The position numbers were made by a program, and so were the translations under genes. From CAVQBC01 sp963848415 (GTDB taxonomy: Bacteria; Actinomycetota; Thermoleophilia; Solirubrobacterales; Solirubrobacteraceae): DNA of 64,000 bases. Below are positions 23,189 to 30,498 of the stretch, one piece after another. Position 1 is the first letter of the stretch. Each line of letters opens with the position of its first letter. The notes beneath the pieces were generated by a model. It saw only the letters and a list, made by a program, of their open reading frames with translations, did no database searches and was not told where the DNA came from. The stretch is from NCBI GenBank assembly GCA_963848415.1, contig CAWKDN010000001.1, forward strand, positions 1,178,001 through 1,242,000, in the 5' to 3' direction.

Positions 23189-23665
23189 ATGCCGTTTCCC
23201 CCTCGCCCCGTCGACTCGACGCTGCACGGCGTCGTCGACTACACCGCGGGCGCGACCCTGTTGTCGATCTTCCCGAGGCTGGCCGGTATCGAGGGCACAC
23301 GCTCGGCACGCCAGATCCGCGCCGCGGGCGCGATCCACGCCGGCTACAGCACGCTGACGGACTATCCGCTGGGAGTCGTCAAGGCGATCCCGTACCAGGC
23401 GCACCTGGCGCTCGACGCGCTTGGCGCGGTCGCCCTGGCGGCGACGCCGTTCGTCACCGGTCAGTTCAGGAAGGGCCGTCGGCACTGGGTCCCGCACGTG
23501 GGCTTGGCGCCGTTCGAGTTCTCGTCGCTGGCCATCTCCGACCCGACCGGTTACGGCGACTACCACGGGGACGTCCACGCGGTCCGGCGGGCCAACGCCG
23601 AGGACCCGCATCGCAAGATCCACAACGGCACGCCCGCCGTGCGCCCGGCGGCAGCCGCGACCTAG
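23189..23665 (+). CDS. Membrane protein, SPW/HGxxxYxxG family-like (first of two)
   Basis: 158 residues. It opens RPVDSTLHGVVDYTAGATLL, has KAIPYQAHLALDALGAVALA and ATPF in the middle, then a soluble tail (DPTGYGDYHGDVHAVRRANA). The pattern HGxxxYxAG---------G-xK-IPxQAH--LD------A-PF is shared with the protein at 32001-32435, so the two are paralogues. About four hydrophobic segments are seen. GACAGGAGG lies just before the ATG. Function unknown; often found among stress genes. The next gene begins four bases after its stop. Confidence 0.75.
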   Translation: MPFPPRPVDSTLHGVVDYTAGATLLSIFPRLAGIEGTRSARQIRAAGAIHAGYSTLTDYPLGVVKAIPYQAHLALDALGAVALAATPFVTGQFRKGRRHWVPHVGLAPFEFSSLAISDPTGYGDYHGDVHAVRRANAEDPHRKIHNGTPAVRPAAAAT

Positions 23666-23669
23666 CGGT

Positions 23670-24657
23670 ATGCCCAAGACGCTCGTGCTGGTCGCCGATC
23701 CCGTCGTCGTCGCGGAGACGGTCGAGCGCACCGTCCCGGACGTCGCCGCCCGGCTGCGCGGCGACTGGCACGTCCGGACCGACCAGCAGACCTTCGCGGC
23801 CGGGCATGAACTGCGCGAGCTGTCCCAGCGGGCCGAGGAGCTCGCCGACGAGCACGGCTGGGACGCCGGGATCGCGCTCACCGACCTGCCGATCGTCGTC
23901 GACGATGAGACCGTGCTCGCGGACGTCTCCCCGACCAAGCGCGTCGCGGTGCTATCGGTGCCCGCGCTCGGCCCCTTGCGGCTCCGGCGGCGGCTACGCC
24001 ACGCCGTCGTGCGGGCGGCGGAAGCGCTCGAGAGCGGCGGTGATCGCCGCGCGATCCGGATCGGCGGCGGCGGCCACGTGCGCCTGGTGCTCGGGATGGT
24101 GGCCGCCAACCACCCGCTGCAGCTCACGCGCAATCTCACTAGCGCGGGCGCCGCCGCGCTCGGCACGACCGCCATCGCGCTGATGAACTCGAGCGTGTGG
24201 CTGCTAGCCGACCATCTTGCGCCGCCTCGCATGGCGGCCGCTCTGCTGCTGTCGATCGCGATCATGGTGGGCCGGCTGATCGTGCGCCACGACCTCTGGG
24301 AGCCGGCGGACGAGGAGGAGGAGGGCATCACTGCCGGCGGGCCGCAAGCGTGCTGCGCTGTTCAACGCGGCGACCGTGCTCACCCTGGCGGCCGGCGTGA
24401 TCGCGCTGTACGCACTGCTGCTCGCAGTCGCCCTCGCCTCCGCCGCCCTGGTGATCGTGGACAGCGCGTTCGCCTCGACCCTGGGGCACGGCGTGGGTGC
24501 AGGCGACTACCTCGCCCTGGCCGTCTTCGCCACCTCGATCGGCCTCGTCGGCGGCGCCCTGGGCTCCGGCTTCGAGTCCCAGGACGCCGTCCGCCGCGTC
24601 GCCTTCGGCGTCCGCGAGCGCCATCGCCGCGAGGGGGCGCACGCGGAGCCCGGCTGA
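23670..24657 (+). pseudogene. Membrane protein with N-terminal soluble domain, frameshifted
   Basis: The first ~215 residues read MPKTLVLVADPVVVAETVER, WDAGIALTDLPIVVDDETVL, VAVLSVPALGPLRLRRRLRH and two membrane helices (LTSAGAAALGTTAIALMNSS; AAALLLSIAIMVGRLIVRHD). Around 24321-24343 the frame changes; frame 1 continues RKRAALFNAATVLTLAAGVI and two more helices, ending GGALGSGFESQDAVRRVAFG. Related actinobacterial proteins are continuous, with FNAATVLT right after the cytoplasmic loop. The break lies in a GAG-rich run, so either a true mutation or a sequencing error. It follows the paralogue at 23189 directly. Confidence 0.7.
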
Positions 24658-24705
24658 GGTTGAAGCACGATTCTCGTGCGCCGCCGCGAGCTTGGCCCGC
24701 GCGGG

Positions 24706-24927
24706 TAGCCTCGGCCGCGTGAGGCAATCGGAACCGACGTCGCGGGCGCCCTGATCGCTGCGACCTTCCACGTCGCAGACCAGCTCGACGGTGCGCTTCA
24801 GGTTATTGCGCTTGACCACGCCGACTTCGAAGACGACTGGTTCGCCGTCGCCGTCGTCGAACGCTGGCGTGGCGGCGAGACCCTCATCCCGTCGGAGTGG
24901 CTGCAAGCCACCGACGACCGGACGTAA
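24706..24927 (+). pseudogene. Small frameshifted gene of unknown function
   Basis: Codons from about 24742 read GALIAATFHVADQLDGALQV, IALDHADFEDDWFAVAVVER, WRGGETLIPSEWLQATDDRT and stop at 24925-24927, with protein-like composition but no start codon in frame. A GTG at 24719 preceded by TAGCCT seven bases upstream would be a good leaderless start in another frame; one single-base change would join them. I do not recognise the family. 24658-24705 holds nothing clear. Confidence 0.4.
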
Positions 24928-24972
24928 GCGGCGTCCCGCCTGCATCTAGGTCAGGGCCAATCGGCGCCCGAA

Positions 24973-24989
24973 GGCGTCAGAATGACGCC
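24973..24989 (+). terminator. Possible small hairpin
   Basis: GGCGTCA and TGACGCC flank a three-base loop 45 bases after the small broken gene. No T-run follows. The rest of 24928-25223 contains nothing I can support. Confidence 0.35.
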
Positions 24990-25223
24990 GGCAGCGCCTT
25001 GGCCAGCGCCCAGAAGTGGCGCTCCTCCCCTCGCCCGGTCGCGCCCCACCTGCCAGACCCGTAGCGGTGTCAGCGCCGTAGCTCACCCCCATCGCCGAGC
25101 CTCTCCGTTACATGAAACCCGGCAACGCTGCTCTTCGTCTCAGGACGCATGGCGACAAGGATCGTCAGCAGCGCGAGGGCAGCCCGCAAGAGGGCTAACG
25201 AGTTGATGCACCAGAATTGGTAC

Positions 25224-25296
<73 letters not shown>

Positions 25297-25344
25297 GTGC
25301 GGTGGCTCGGGGCCGACAGTATGACAACCCCTTCAGCGCAGAAG

Positions 25345-25453
25345 AGAGGCCCCACCCCCGAACCGAAATCCGTCACCGCCCGGCTGCCGCAACTTGGCGG
25401 AGCCCGGCGGGTTTTCGGGGGCGTCAACCGATCAGTCAGGAGGTGGGGCCTTG
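25345..25453 (+). promoter_or_regulatory. Candidate structured leader masking the start of the RTX-like gene
   Basis: GAGGCCCCACC near 25349 can pair with GGTGGGGCCTT at 25442-25452, which includes the end of the AGGAGG ribosome site and the first bases of the TTG start. An inner pair, CCCCCGAA with TTCGGGGG, stacks inside. A long stem of this kind would close the ribosome site, so expression may need the leader to refold. I could not match it to a known riboswitch. Confidence 0.4.
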
Positions 25454-26308
25454 CTCCATTCTGCCAGGCGTGTCTCGCTCGGTGTAACGGGCGCGCTCGC
25501 GACGGGTTGCGTGGTTGCCGCGACAGCGGTGGCCGCCGTCATCCCAGGAACCAACGGCGATGACCGCATCCGCGGCACGCGCGCCGCCGATCAGATCGAC
25601 GCCAGGGCCGGCAACGACTACGTGCTCGGCCGTACCGGCGCCGACACCATCGTGGGCGCCGAGGGCGACGACCGCCTGTTCGGCAACCGCGGCGCGGACA
25701 CCATCAACGGTGTCCAGGGCGCCGACCAGATCTGGGGCAACCGCGGCGACGACACCCTGCGCGGCGACGCTCCGGACGCCGGCGACCGCGTCAGCCCCGA
25801 CCGCATCTACGGCGGGCGCGGCAGCGACAAGGTCTACGGCGGCGACGGCATCGACCGGCTGCACGGCGGGCCGGCCGACGACCTCCTGTTCGGCGAGATC
25901 GGCGACGACTACCAGTCCGGCGGGCGCGGCAACGACGTCCAGTACGGCGGCCCGGGCAACGACCTGATCTTCGCCAACTTCGGCGTCGACGTGACCTACG
26001 GCGGGGCCGGCGACGACACGCTGTGGGCGCTGGCCCGCCGCGATCGCGCCTTCCCCGGCGGCGACGCCCTCTACGGCGAGGATGGCAACGACCGCTTCCG
26101 CACCCGCGACGGCGAGGCCGACGGCATCGACTGCGGCCCCGGCATCGACACCGCCTTCCTGGACTTCAAGGACGTGATCGCGGGCGCCACGCCGCAGAAC
26201 CCGAACGGCAACTGCGAGGTCGTGCAGCGGGCGAGGGCCAACGCGGCCGAGCAGCGCCAGGAGGACCGCAAGGAAGACCCGGCGGCCGACGAGCGCGAGT
26301 CGCTCTAG
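25451..26308 (+). CDS. Secreted calcium-binding RTX-repeat protein
   Basis: 285 residues from TTG 25451, chosen because AGGAGG lies seven bases upstream and the protein then opens with a signal peptide (HSARRVSLGVTGALATGCVV, AATAVAAV). The body is a string of glycine/aspartate nonapeptides of hemolysin type (GTNGDDRIRG, GNDYVLGRTGADTI, GDDRLFGNRGADTI, GDDTLRGD, GGRGSDKVYGGDGIDRLHGG, GGPGNDLIF, GGAGDDTLWA). These fold into a Ca2+-binding beta-roll outside the cell. No protease or lipase domain is present. The C-terminal tail is charged. Followed by a strong terminator; function unknown. Confidence 0.9.
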   Translation: MLHSARRVSLGVTGALATGCVVAATAVAAVIPGTNGDDRIRGTRAADQIDARAGNDYVLGRTGADTIVGAEGDDRLFGNRGADTINGVQGADQIWGNRGDDTLRGDAPDAGDRVSPDRIYGGRGSDKVYGGDGIDRLHGGPADDLLFGEIGDDYQSGGRGNDVQYGGPGNDLIFANFGVDVTYGGAGDDTLWALARRDRAFPGGDALYGEDGNDRFRTRDGEADGIDCGPGIDTAFLDFKDVIAGATPQNPNGNCEVVQRARANAAEQRQEDRKEDPAADERESL

Positions 26309-26343
26309 AGGCCCAAAGCCCACGGAGGGGCAACGGACGCGGT

Positions 26344-26375
26344 GCGCCCCGGGCGGCTCTGACAGCCCGGGGCGC
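26344..26375 (+). terminator. Terminator-like hairpin after the RTX gene
   Basis: An 11-base perfect stem (GCGCCCCGGGC with GCCCGGGGCGC) closes a 10-base loop, 35 bases past the RTX stop. No T-run, as is common in very GC-rich genomes. Confidence 0.7.
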
Positions 26376-26420
26376 AGCCGCCTCCGAGTGAACGCGTGCC
26401 AGGCCGGGTAACCCCCCGCC

Positions 26421-26489
26421 ATGTACATCGGTATCGGCACACTGCTGCTCGTCCTCATCGTCATCCTGCTGGTCGTCTTCGTCTTCTAG
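26421..26489 (+). CDS. Very short hydrophobic peptide (22 aa), MYI type
   Basis: ATG 26421 opens MYIGIGTLLLVLIVILLVVF then VF and TAG. It is a single membrane helix. GGGTAA stands at 26406-26411, nine bases before the ATG, the same layout as the peptide at 14762. A perfect 28-base palindrome follows at 26511. Tiny hydrophobic proteins of this form recur in actinobacteria; their function is unknown. Confidence 0.5.
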   Translation: MYIGIGTLLLVLIVILLVVFVF

Positions 26490-26510
26490 AGACGGCAGGG
26501 CAGGCCGCCC

Positions 26511-26538
26511 CCGCCGGTGCGGATATCCGCACCGGCGG
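26511..26538. promoter_or_regulatory. Perfect 28-bp palindrome between the MYI peptide and mmpL
   Basis: Both halves read CCGCCGGTGCGGAT on opposite strands with no spacer, so the site is fully symmetric about 26524/26525. It is 22 bases after the peptide stop and about 85 bases before the MMPL start. It could be an operator for a dimeric repressor of the transporter or a terminator of the peptide message. Confidence 0.6.
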
Positions 26539-26624
26539 ACACAGGGCCACTCGCATTGGACCGGGAAAGCCCCGGTGGAAGGCTGCTCGACACGATGTCG
26601 ACCCCTCCCCGAGGAGCCTCCCCA

Positions 26625-28838
26625 GTGCAAGCAAAGAACCTCGCTGCGCGCGCCGGTCGCTGGAGCGCCAAGCACCGGAAGACCGCCATCTTCGGCTGGC
26701 TGGCGTTCGTCATCGCAGCCACCGTGCTGGGCGGCATGGTCGGCCAGCGGACCATCGCCGAGGAGGACTACGGCAACGGTGACTCGCGCGTCGCCGACCA
26801 GGCGATCGCCGACGCCGGCTTCCCCGACGACGCCGACGAGCAGGTGCTGGTCCAGGGCAAGGGCGATGTCAAGGTCGGCGACCAGGCCTTCACGGCCGCC
26901 GTCGGCGACACCGTCAACCGCCTGAAGGCCGTCAAGACCGTCACCGAGGTCGAGTCGCCGCTGGCGAAGGGCAACGAAGGCCAGCTCTCCGAGGACGGCC
27001 GCTCCGCGCTGATCACCTTCAAGATCCCGGGCGACGACGACCAGGTCACCGACCGCGTCGACGCGTCGCTCGCCGCCGTCACCGCCGCCCAGCAGGCCAA
27101 CCCGGGCGTCCGCGTCGAGCAGTTCGGCGACGCCAGCGCGGACAAGGCGCTCTCGGAGGCCTTCGACGAGGACTTCCAGCAGGCCGAGATCTTCTCCCTG
27201 CCGATCACCCTGGTCATCCTGATCGTCGCCTTCGGCGCTCTAGTCGCCGCCGGCATCCCGCTGTTGCTGGGCTTGAGCGCCGTCGCGGCCACCATCGGGC
27301 TGCTCGGCCCGCTGAGCCAGATCGTCGCGCTCGACGAGGCCGTCAGCTCGGTCGTGCTGCTCGTGGGTCTCGCCGTCGGCGTCGACTACTCGATGTTCTA
27401 CCTACGCCGCGAGATGGAGGAGCGTGACGCCGGCCGCGAGCCAGAAGCGGCGCTGAACGCCGCCGCGGCGACCTCCGGGCGCGCCGTGCTGGTCTCCGGC
27501 TTCACGGTCATGATCGCCATGGCGGGCATGTTCTTCGCCGGCTCGAGCGTCTTCACGTCCTTCGCGCTGGGCACGATCCTCGTGGTCGCGGTCTCCGTCG
27601 TCGGCTCGCTCACCGTGTTGCCCGCGCTGCTCTCCAAGCTCGGCGACAAGGTCGAGAAGGGCCGTGTGCCGTTCATCGGGAGGATGCGCCACCGCAACGG
27701 CGGCGAGCCGCGGGTCTGGGGCTGGATCCTCGACCGTGTCCTGCGCCGCCCGGTCGTCTCGGTCGTGCTCGCCGGCGGCCTGCTGGTGGCGTTGACGATC
27801 CCCGCGCTGAGCATGACCACGATCAACACCGGCACCAACGGGCTGCCGCGCAGCCTGCCGGTGATGCAGACCTACGACCGCATCCAGGCGGCGTTCCCGG
27901 GCGGCCCGCAGCCCGCGCTGATCACGGTGCAGGCCCAGGACGTCACCGCTCCCTCCGTGAAGGCCGGCATCGCCGAGCTCGAGCGTACGGCGATCGCCAC
28001 CGGCCAGATGTCCGAGCCGGTCGACGTGACCGTCAACCCGGACAAGACGCTGGCGATCGTCCAGATCCCGATGCAGGGCGACGGCACCGACGACGCGTCC
28101 AACCAGGCGCTCGACACCCTCCGCGGCGAGGTGATCCCGACCACGATCGCGGCCGTTCCCGGGGTGGACGTGCACAGCACCGGCGTGACCGCCGGCTCGA
28201 AGGACTTCAACGACTCCATGCGCTCGCACCTGCCGCTGGTATTCGCCTTCGTGCTCGGGCTCGCGTTCATCCTGCTGCTGGTCACCTTCCGCTCGATCGT
28301 CGTGCCCATCAAGGCGATCGTGCTCAACCTGCTGTCGGTCGGCGCGGCCTACGGCATCCTCAAGCTCATCTTCCAGGACGGCCGGCTCGAGGGGCTGCTG
28401 GGCTTCGAGTCCCAGGGCGGCATCACCTCCTGGCTGCCGCTGTTCCTGTTCGTGATCCTCTTCGGGCTCTCGATGGACTACCACGTGTTCATCATCAGCC
28501 GGATCCGCGAGGCGGTCGACGGCGGGATGAAGACCGACGAGGCCGTGGCCCACGGCATCAAGTCCACGGCCGGTGTCGTGACCAGCGCCGCGATGGTCAT
28601 GGTCGGCGTGTTCGCGATCTTCGCGACGCTGAGCATGCTCGACTTCAAGATGATGGGCGTGGGCCTCGCGGCCGCGATCCTGATCGACGCGACCATCGTC
28701 CGCGGCGTCCTGCTGCCGGCCACCATGAAGCTCCTGGGCGACTGGAACTGGTATCTGCCCAAGGGCCTGCGCTGGCTGCCGAAGATCTCCGCCGAGGGCA
28801 CGGTGCCCCAGGCGCAGACCGAGCCCGCCCGCGCCTAG
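26625..28838 (+). CDS. MMPL/RND-family transporter
   Basis: 737 residues. Two copies of the RND-type membrane domain each follow an extracytoplasmic loop: helix 1 at KTAIFGWLAFVIAATVLGGM, a loop to residue ~185, then five helices with GLAVGVDYSMFYLRREMEER, and the same plan later with GLSMDYHVFIISRIREAVDG. These GxDYxxF/GxSMDYxxF segments hold the proton-relay Asp-Tyr pair. MMPL proteins export lipids or hydrophobic compounds, or confer drug efflux. GTG 26625 was chosen over ATG 26595 because GAGGAG is eight bases upstream. A perfect palindrome and a terminator flank the gene, which appears to be monocistronic. Substrate unknown. Confidence 0.9.
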   Translation: MQAKNLAARAGRWSAKHRKTAIFGWLAFVIAATVLGGMVGQRTIAEEDYGNGDSRVADQAIADAGFPDDADEQVLVQGKGDVKVGDQAFTAAVGDTVNRLKAVKTVTEVESPLAKGNEGQLSEDGRSALITFKIPGDDDQVTDRVDASLAAVTAAQQANPGVRVEQFGDASADKALSEAFDEDFQQAEIFSLPITLVILIVAFGALVAAGIPLLLGLSAVAATIGLLGPLSQIVALDEAVSSVVLLVGLAVGVDYSMFYLRREMEERDAGREPEAALNAAAATSGRAVLVSGFTVMIAMAGMFFAGSSVFTSFALGTILVVAVSVVGSLTVLPALLSKLGDKVEKGRVPFIGRMRHRNGGEPRVWGWILDRVLRRPVVSVVLAGGLLVALTIPALSMTTINTGTNGLPRSLPVMQTYDRIQAAFPGGPQPALITVQAQDVTAPSVKAGIAELERTAIATGQMSEPVDVTVNPDKTLAIVQIPMQGDGTDDASNQALDTLRGEVIPTTIAAVPGVDVHSTGVTAGSKDFNDSMRSHLPLVFAFVLGLAFILLLVTFRSIVVPIKAIVLNLLSVGAAYGILKLIFQDGRLEGLLGFESQGGITSWLPLFLFVILFGLSMDYHVFIISRIREAVDGGMKTDEAVAHGIKSTAGVVTSAAMVMVGVFAIFATLSMLDFKMMGVGLAAAILIDATIVRGVLLPATMKLLGDWNWYLPKGLRWLPKISAEGTVPQAQTEPARA

Positions 28839-28861
28839 CCCGGCCACGGCGCCCCCCTCGC

Positions 28862-28892
28862 GCCCGAGCCCGCCTCCTCGGCGGGCTCGGGC
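28862..28892 (+). terminator. Strong hairpin terminator after mmpL
   Basis: A 13-base perfect stem, GCCCGAGCCCGCC with GGCGGGCTCGGGC, closes a 5-base loop, 24 bases after the transporter stop and ahead of the phosphofructokinase promoter. No T-run. Confidence 0.8.
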
Positions 28893-28919
28893 GGTCGAGG
28901 TTCCATAGGCTTGCGCGCC

Positions 28920-29951
28920 ATGGCCCGCATCGGTGTGCTCACGGGTGGAGGGGACTGCCCCGGTCTCAACGCCGTCATCCGCGCGATCGTGCGCAAGGGG
29001 ATCAACGTCCACGGGCACGAGTTCGTGGGCTTCCGCTATGGCTGGGCCGGCGTGCTGGCCGACGAGGCGGTCGAGCTCACCGCCGACTCCACGCGCGGCA
29101 TCCTGCACCGCGGCGGGACGATCCTCGGCAGCTCGCGGACGAACCCCTACAAGTCCGACGGGGGCGTCGAGCAGCTGCGCGCGACGATGGCGGCCCGCCG
29201 GCTCGACGCGCTGATCCCGATCGGCGGCGAGGACACCCTGGGCGTCGCCGGCCGGCTCTCGGAGGAGGGCATCGCGGTCGTCGGCGTGCCCAAGACGATC
29301 GACAACGACCTGGCGGGGACGGACTTCACCTTCGGCTTTCAGACCGCGGTGCAGATCGCCACCGACGCGATCGACCGGCTCCACACGACCGCCGAGTCCC
29401 ACAACCGGGTCATGGTGGTCGAGGTGATGGGCCGCCACGCCGGCTGGATCGCCGCCTACTGCGGGCTCGCCGGCGGCGCCGACGTGGTGCTCGTGCCCGA
29501 GCGGCCGTTCGACATCGACCAGGTCTGCGACCACCTCCGCCGCCGCCACGCCGCCGGGCGCTCCTTCTCGATCATCGTCGTCGCCGAGGGCGCCAGGCCT
29601 GCCGACGGTGACGTCGTCTCCGAGCACGACGACGTCGACGCGTTCGGCCACGTGCGCCTCGGCGGCGTCGGCATCCTGCTCGAGCGCGAGATCGAGGCGC
29701 GCACCGGCTACGAGTCGCGGATGACGATCCTCGGCCACGTCCAGCGCGGCGGCACGCCGCTGGCCTTCGACCGCGTGCTGGGCACGCGCTTCGGCGTCGA
29801 GGCGGTCGACGCGGTCAGCGAGGGTGACCTCGGCAAGATGGTCGCCCTGCGCGGGACCGAGATCGTGCGCGTCCCGCTCGCCGACGCGCTGGCCGCGCCG
29901 AAGCTGCTCGACCCCGGCCTCTACGAGACGGCGGAGGTCTTCTTCGGCTGA
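28920..29951 (+). CDS. 6-phosphofructokinase, pyrophosphate-dependent type
   Basis: 343 residues, cytoplasmic. It phosphorylates fructose-6-phosphate in glycolysis. Signatures are GGGDCPGLNAVIR at the N-terminus, GSSRTNPY, GGEDTLG and GVPKTIDNDL, then EVMGRHAGWIAA and LGHVQRGGTP. The second residue after GG-E is Asp (Gly in ATP enzymes) and the residue before TIDND is Lys (Gly in ATP enzymes); both changes are the known determinants of pyrophosphate use, as in the Amycolatopsis enzyme. So PPi, not ATP, is the likely phosphoryl donor, and the reaction may be reversible. The ATG follows TAGGCT by eight bases without a ribosome site, suggesting a leaderless message. Confidence 0.92.
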   Translation: MARIGVLTGGGDCPGLNAVIRAIVRKGINVHGHEFVGFRYGWAGVLADEAVELTADSTRGILHRGGTILGSSRTNPYKSDGGVEQLRATMAARRLDALIPIGGEDTLGVAGRLSEEGIAVVGVPKTIDNDLAGTDFTFGFQTAVQIATDAIDRLHTTAESHNRVMVVEVMGRHAGWIAAYCGLAGGADVVLVPERPFDIDQVCDHLRRRHAAGRSFSIIVVAEGARPADGDVVSEHDDVDAFGHVRLGGVGILLEREIEARTGYESRMTILGHVQRGGTPLAFDRVLGTRFGVEAVDAVSEGDLGKMVALRGTEIVRVPLADALAAPKLLDPGLYETAEVFFG

Positions 29952-30009
29952 GCGGCGGCGTGGTGCGAGCGCGGCGGTGAGCAGCGGGAGCCCGCCCGCC
30001 CGAGCGGGC

Positions 30010-30498
30010 ATGATCTGCGGCGTGGCGATCACCGAGCCCACCCGTCGCCTCGATCCGGAGGCCCGCCGCCTGTGGCGCCTGGAGGATGCGCTCGGCTATT
30101 CGGTGCCGGTGGCCGCGTGCATAGCCGCCGGGATCTTCCTGGGGGGCGAGCTGCCCGCGCCGCTGGGCGTGCTGCTGATCGTGGTGCCCGCGCTGGTCGC
30201 CGCCGTCGCGGTCGTCGTGGTGCCCGAGCTGCGCTGGCGGCGCTGGCGCTACGAGGTGCGCGAGGAGGAGATCGACCTGCTGCGCGGGGCGATCGTGGTG
30301 ACCCGGACGCTCGTGCCGATGCAGCGAGTGCAGCACGTCGACGTCCGGCGCGACCTGCTCGAGCGGGCGCTCGGGTTCGCGTCGGTCGTCTTCTACACCG
30401 CCGCGGGCTCGAACCGGATCCCGGCGCTGCGCCCGGACGAGGCCGCCGACGTGCGCGACCGCATCGCCGCGCTCACCCACACGCCCGATGAGCTCTGA
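30010..30498 (+). CDS. Bacterial PH-domain membrane protein (YdbS-like)
   Basis: 162 residues (GTG 30022 is an alternative start). Two hydrophobic helices near the N-terminus (YSVPVAACIAAGIFLGG; PLGVLLIVVPALVAAVAVVV) are followed by a bPH2/DUF304 domain: RWRYEVREEEIDLLRGAIVV, TRTLVPMQRVQHVDVRRDLL, ERALGFASVVFYTAAGSNRI. In Bacillus the YdbS/YdbT pair gives resistance to certain peptide antibiotics. The stop overlaps the start of the larger PH-domain gene by 11 bases, as in the ydbS-ydbT arrangement. Confidence 0.88.
   Translation: MICGVAITEPTRRLDPEARRLWRLEDALGYSVPVAACIAAGIFLGGELPAPLGVLLIVVPALVAAVAVVVVPELRWRRWRYEVREEEIDLLRGAIVVTRTLVPMQRVQHVDVRRDLLERALGFASVVFYTAAGSNRIPALRPDEAADVRDRIAALTHTPDEL

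Noticed and set aside
25345..25453. Match to the c-di-AMP (ydaO) riboswitch before a secreted-protein gene
   Set aside because: The conserved ydaO core segments are not present in the right order, so I list only an unnamed structured leader.
25543..26120. Possible DNA repeat array in the RTX gene
   Set aside because: The periodicity is of Gly/Asp nonapeptides in the protein; the DNA units vary and no CRISPR-like spacers are present.
27402..30041. An 879-codon minus-strand frame opposite mmpL and phosphofructokinase
   Set aside because: Both plus-strand genes have unmistakable family motifs; the antisense frame is His/Asp/Arg-rich low-complexity sequence produced by high GC.
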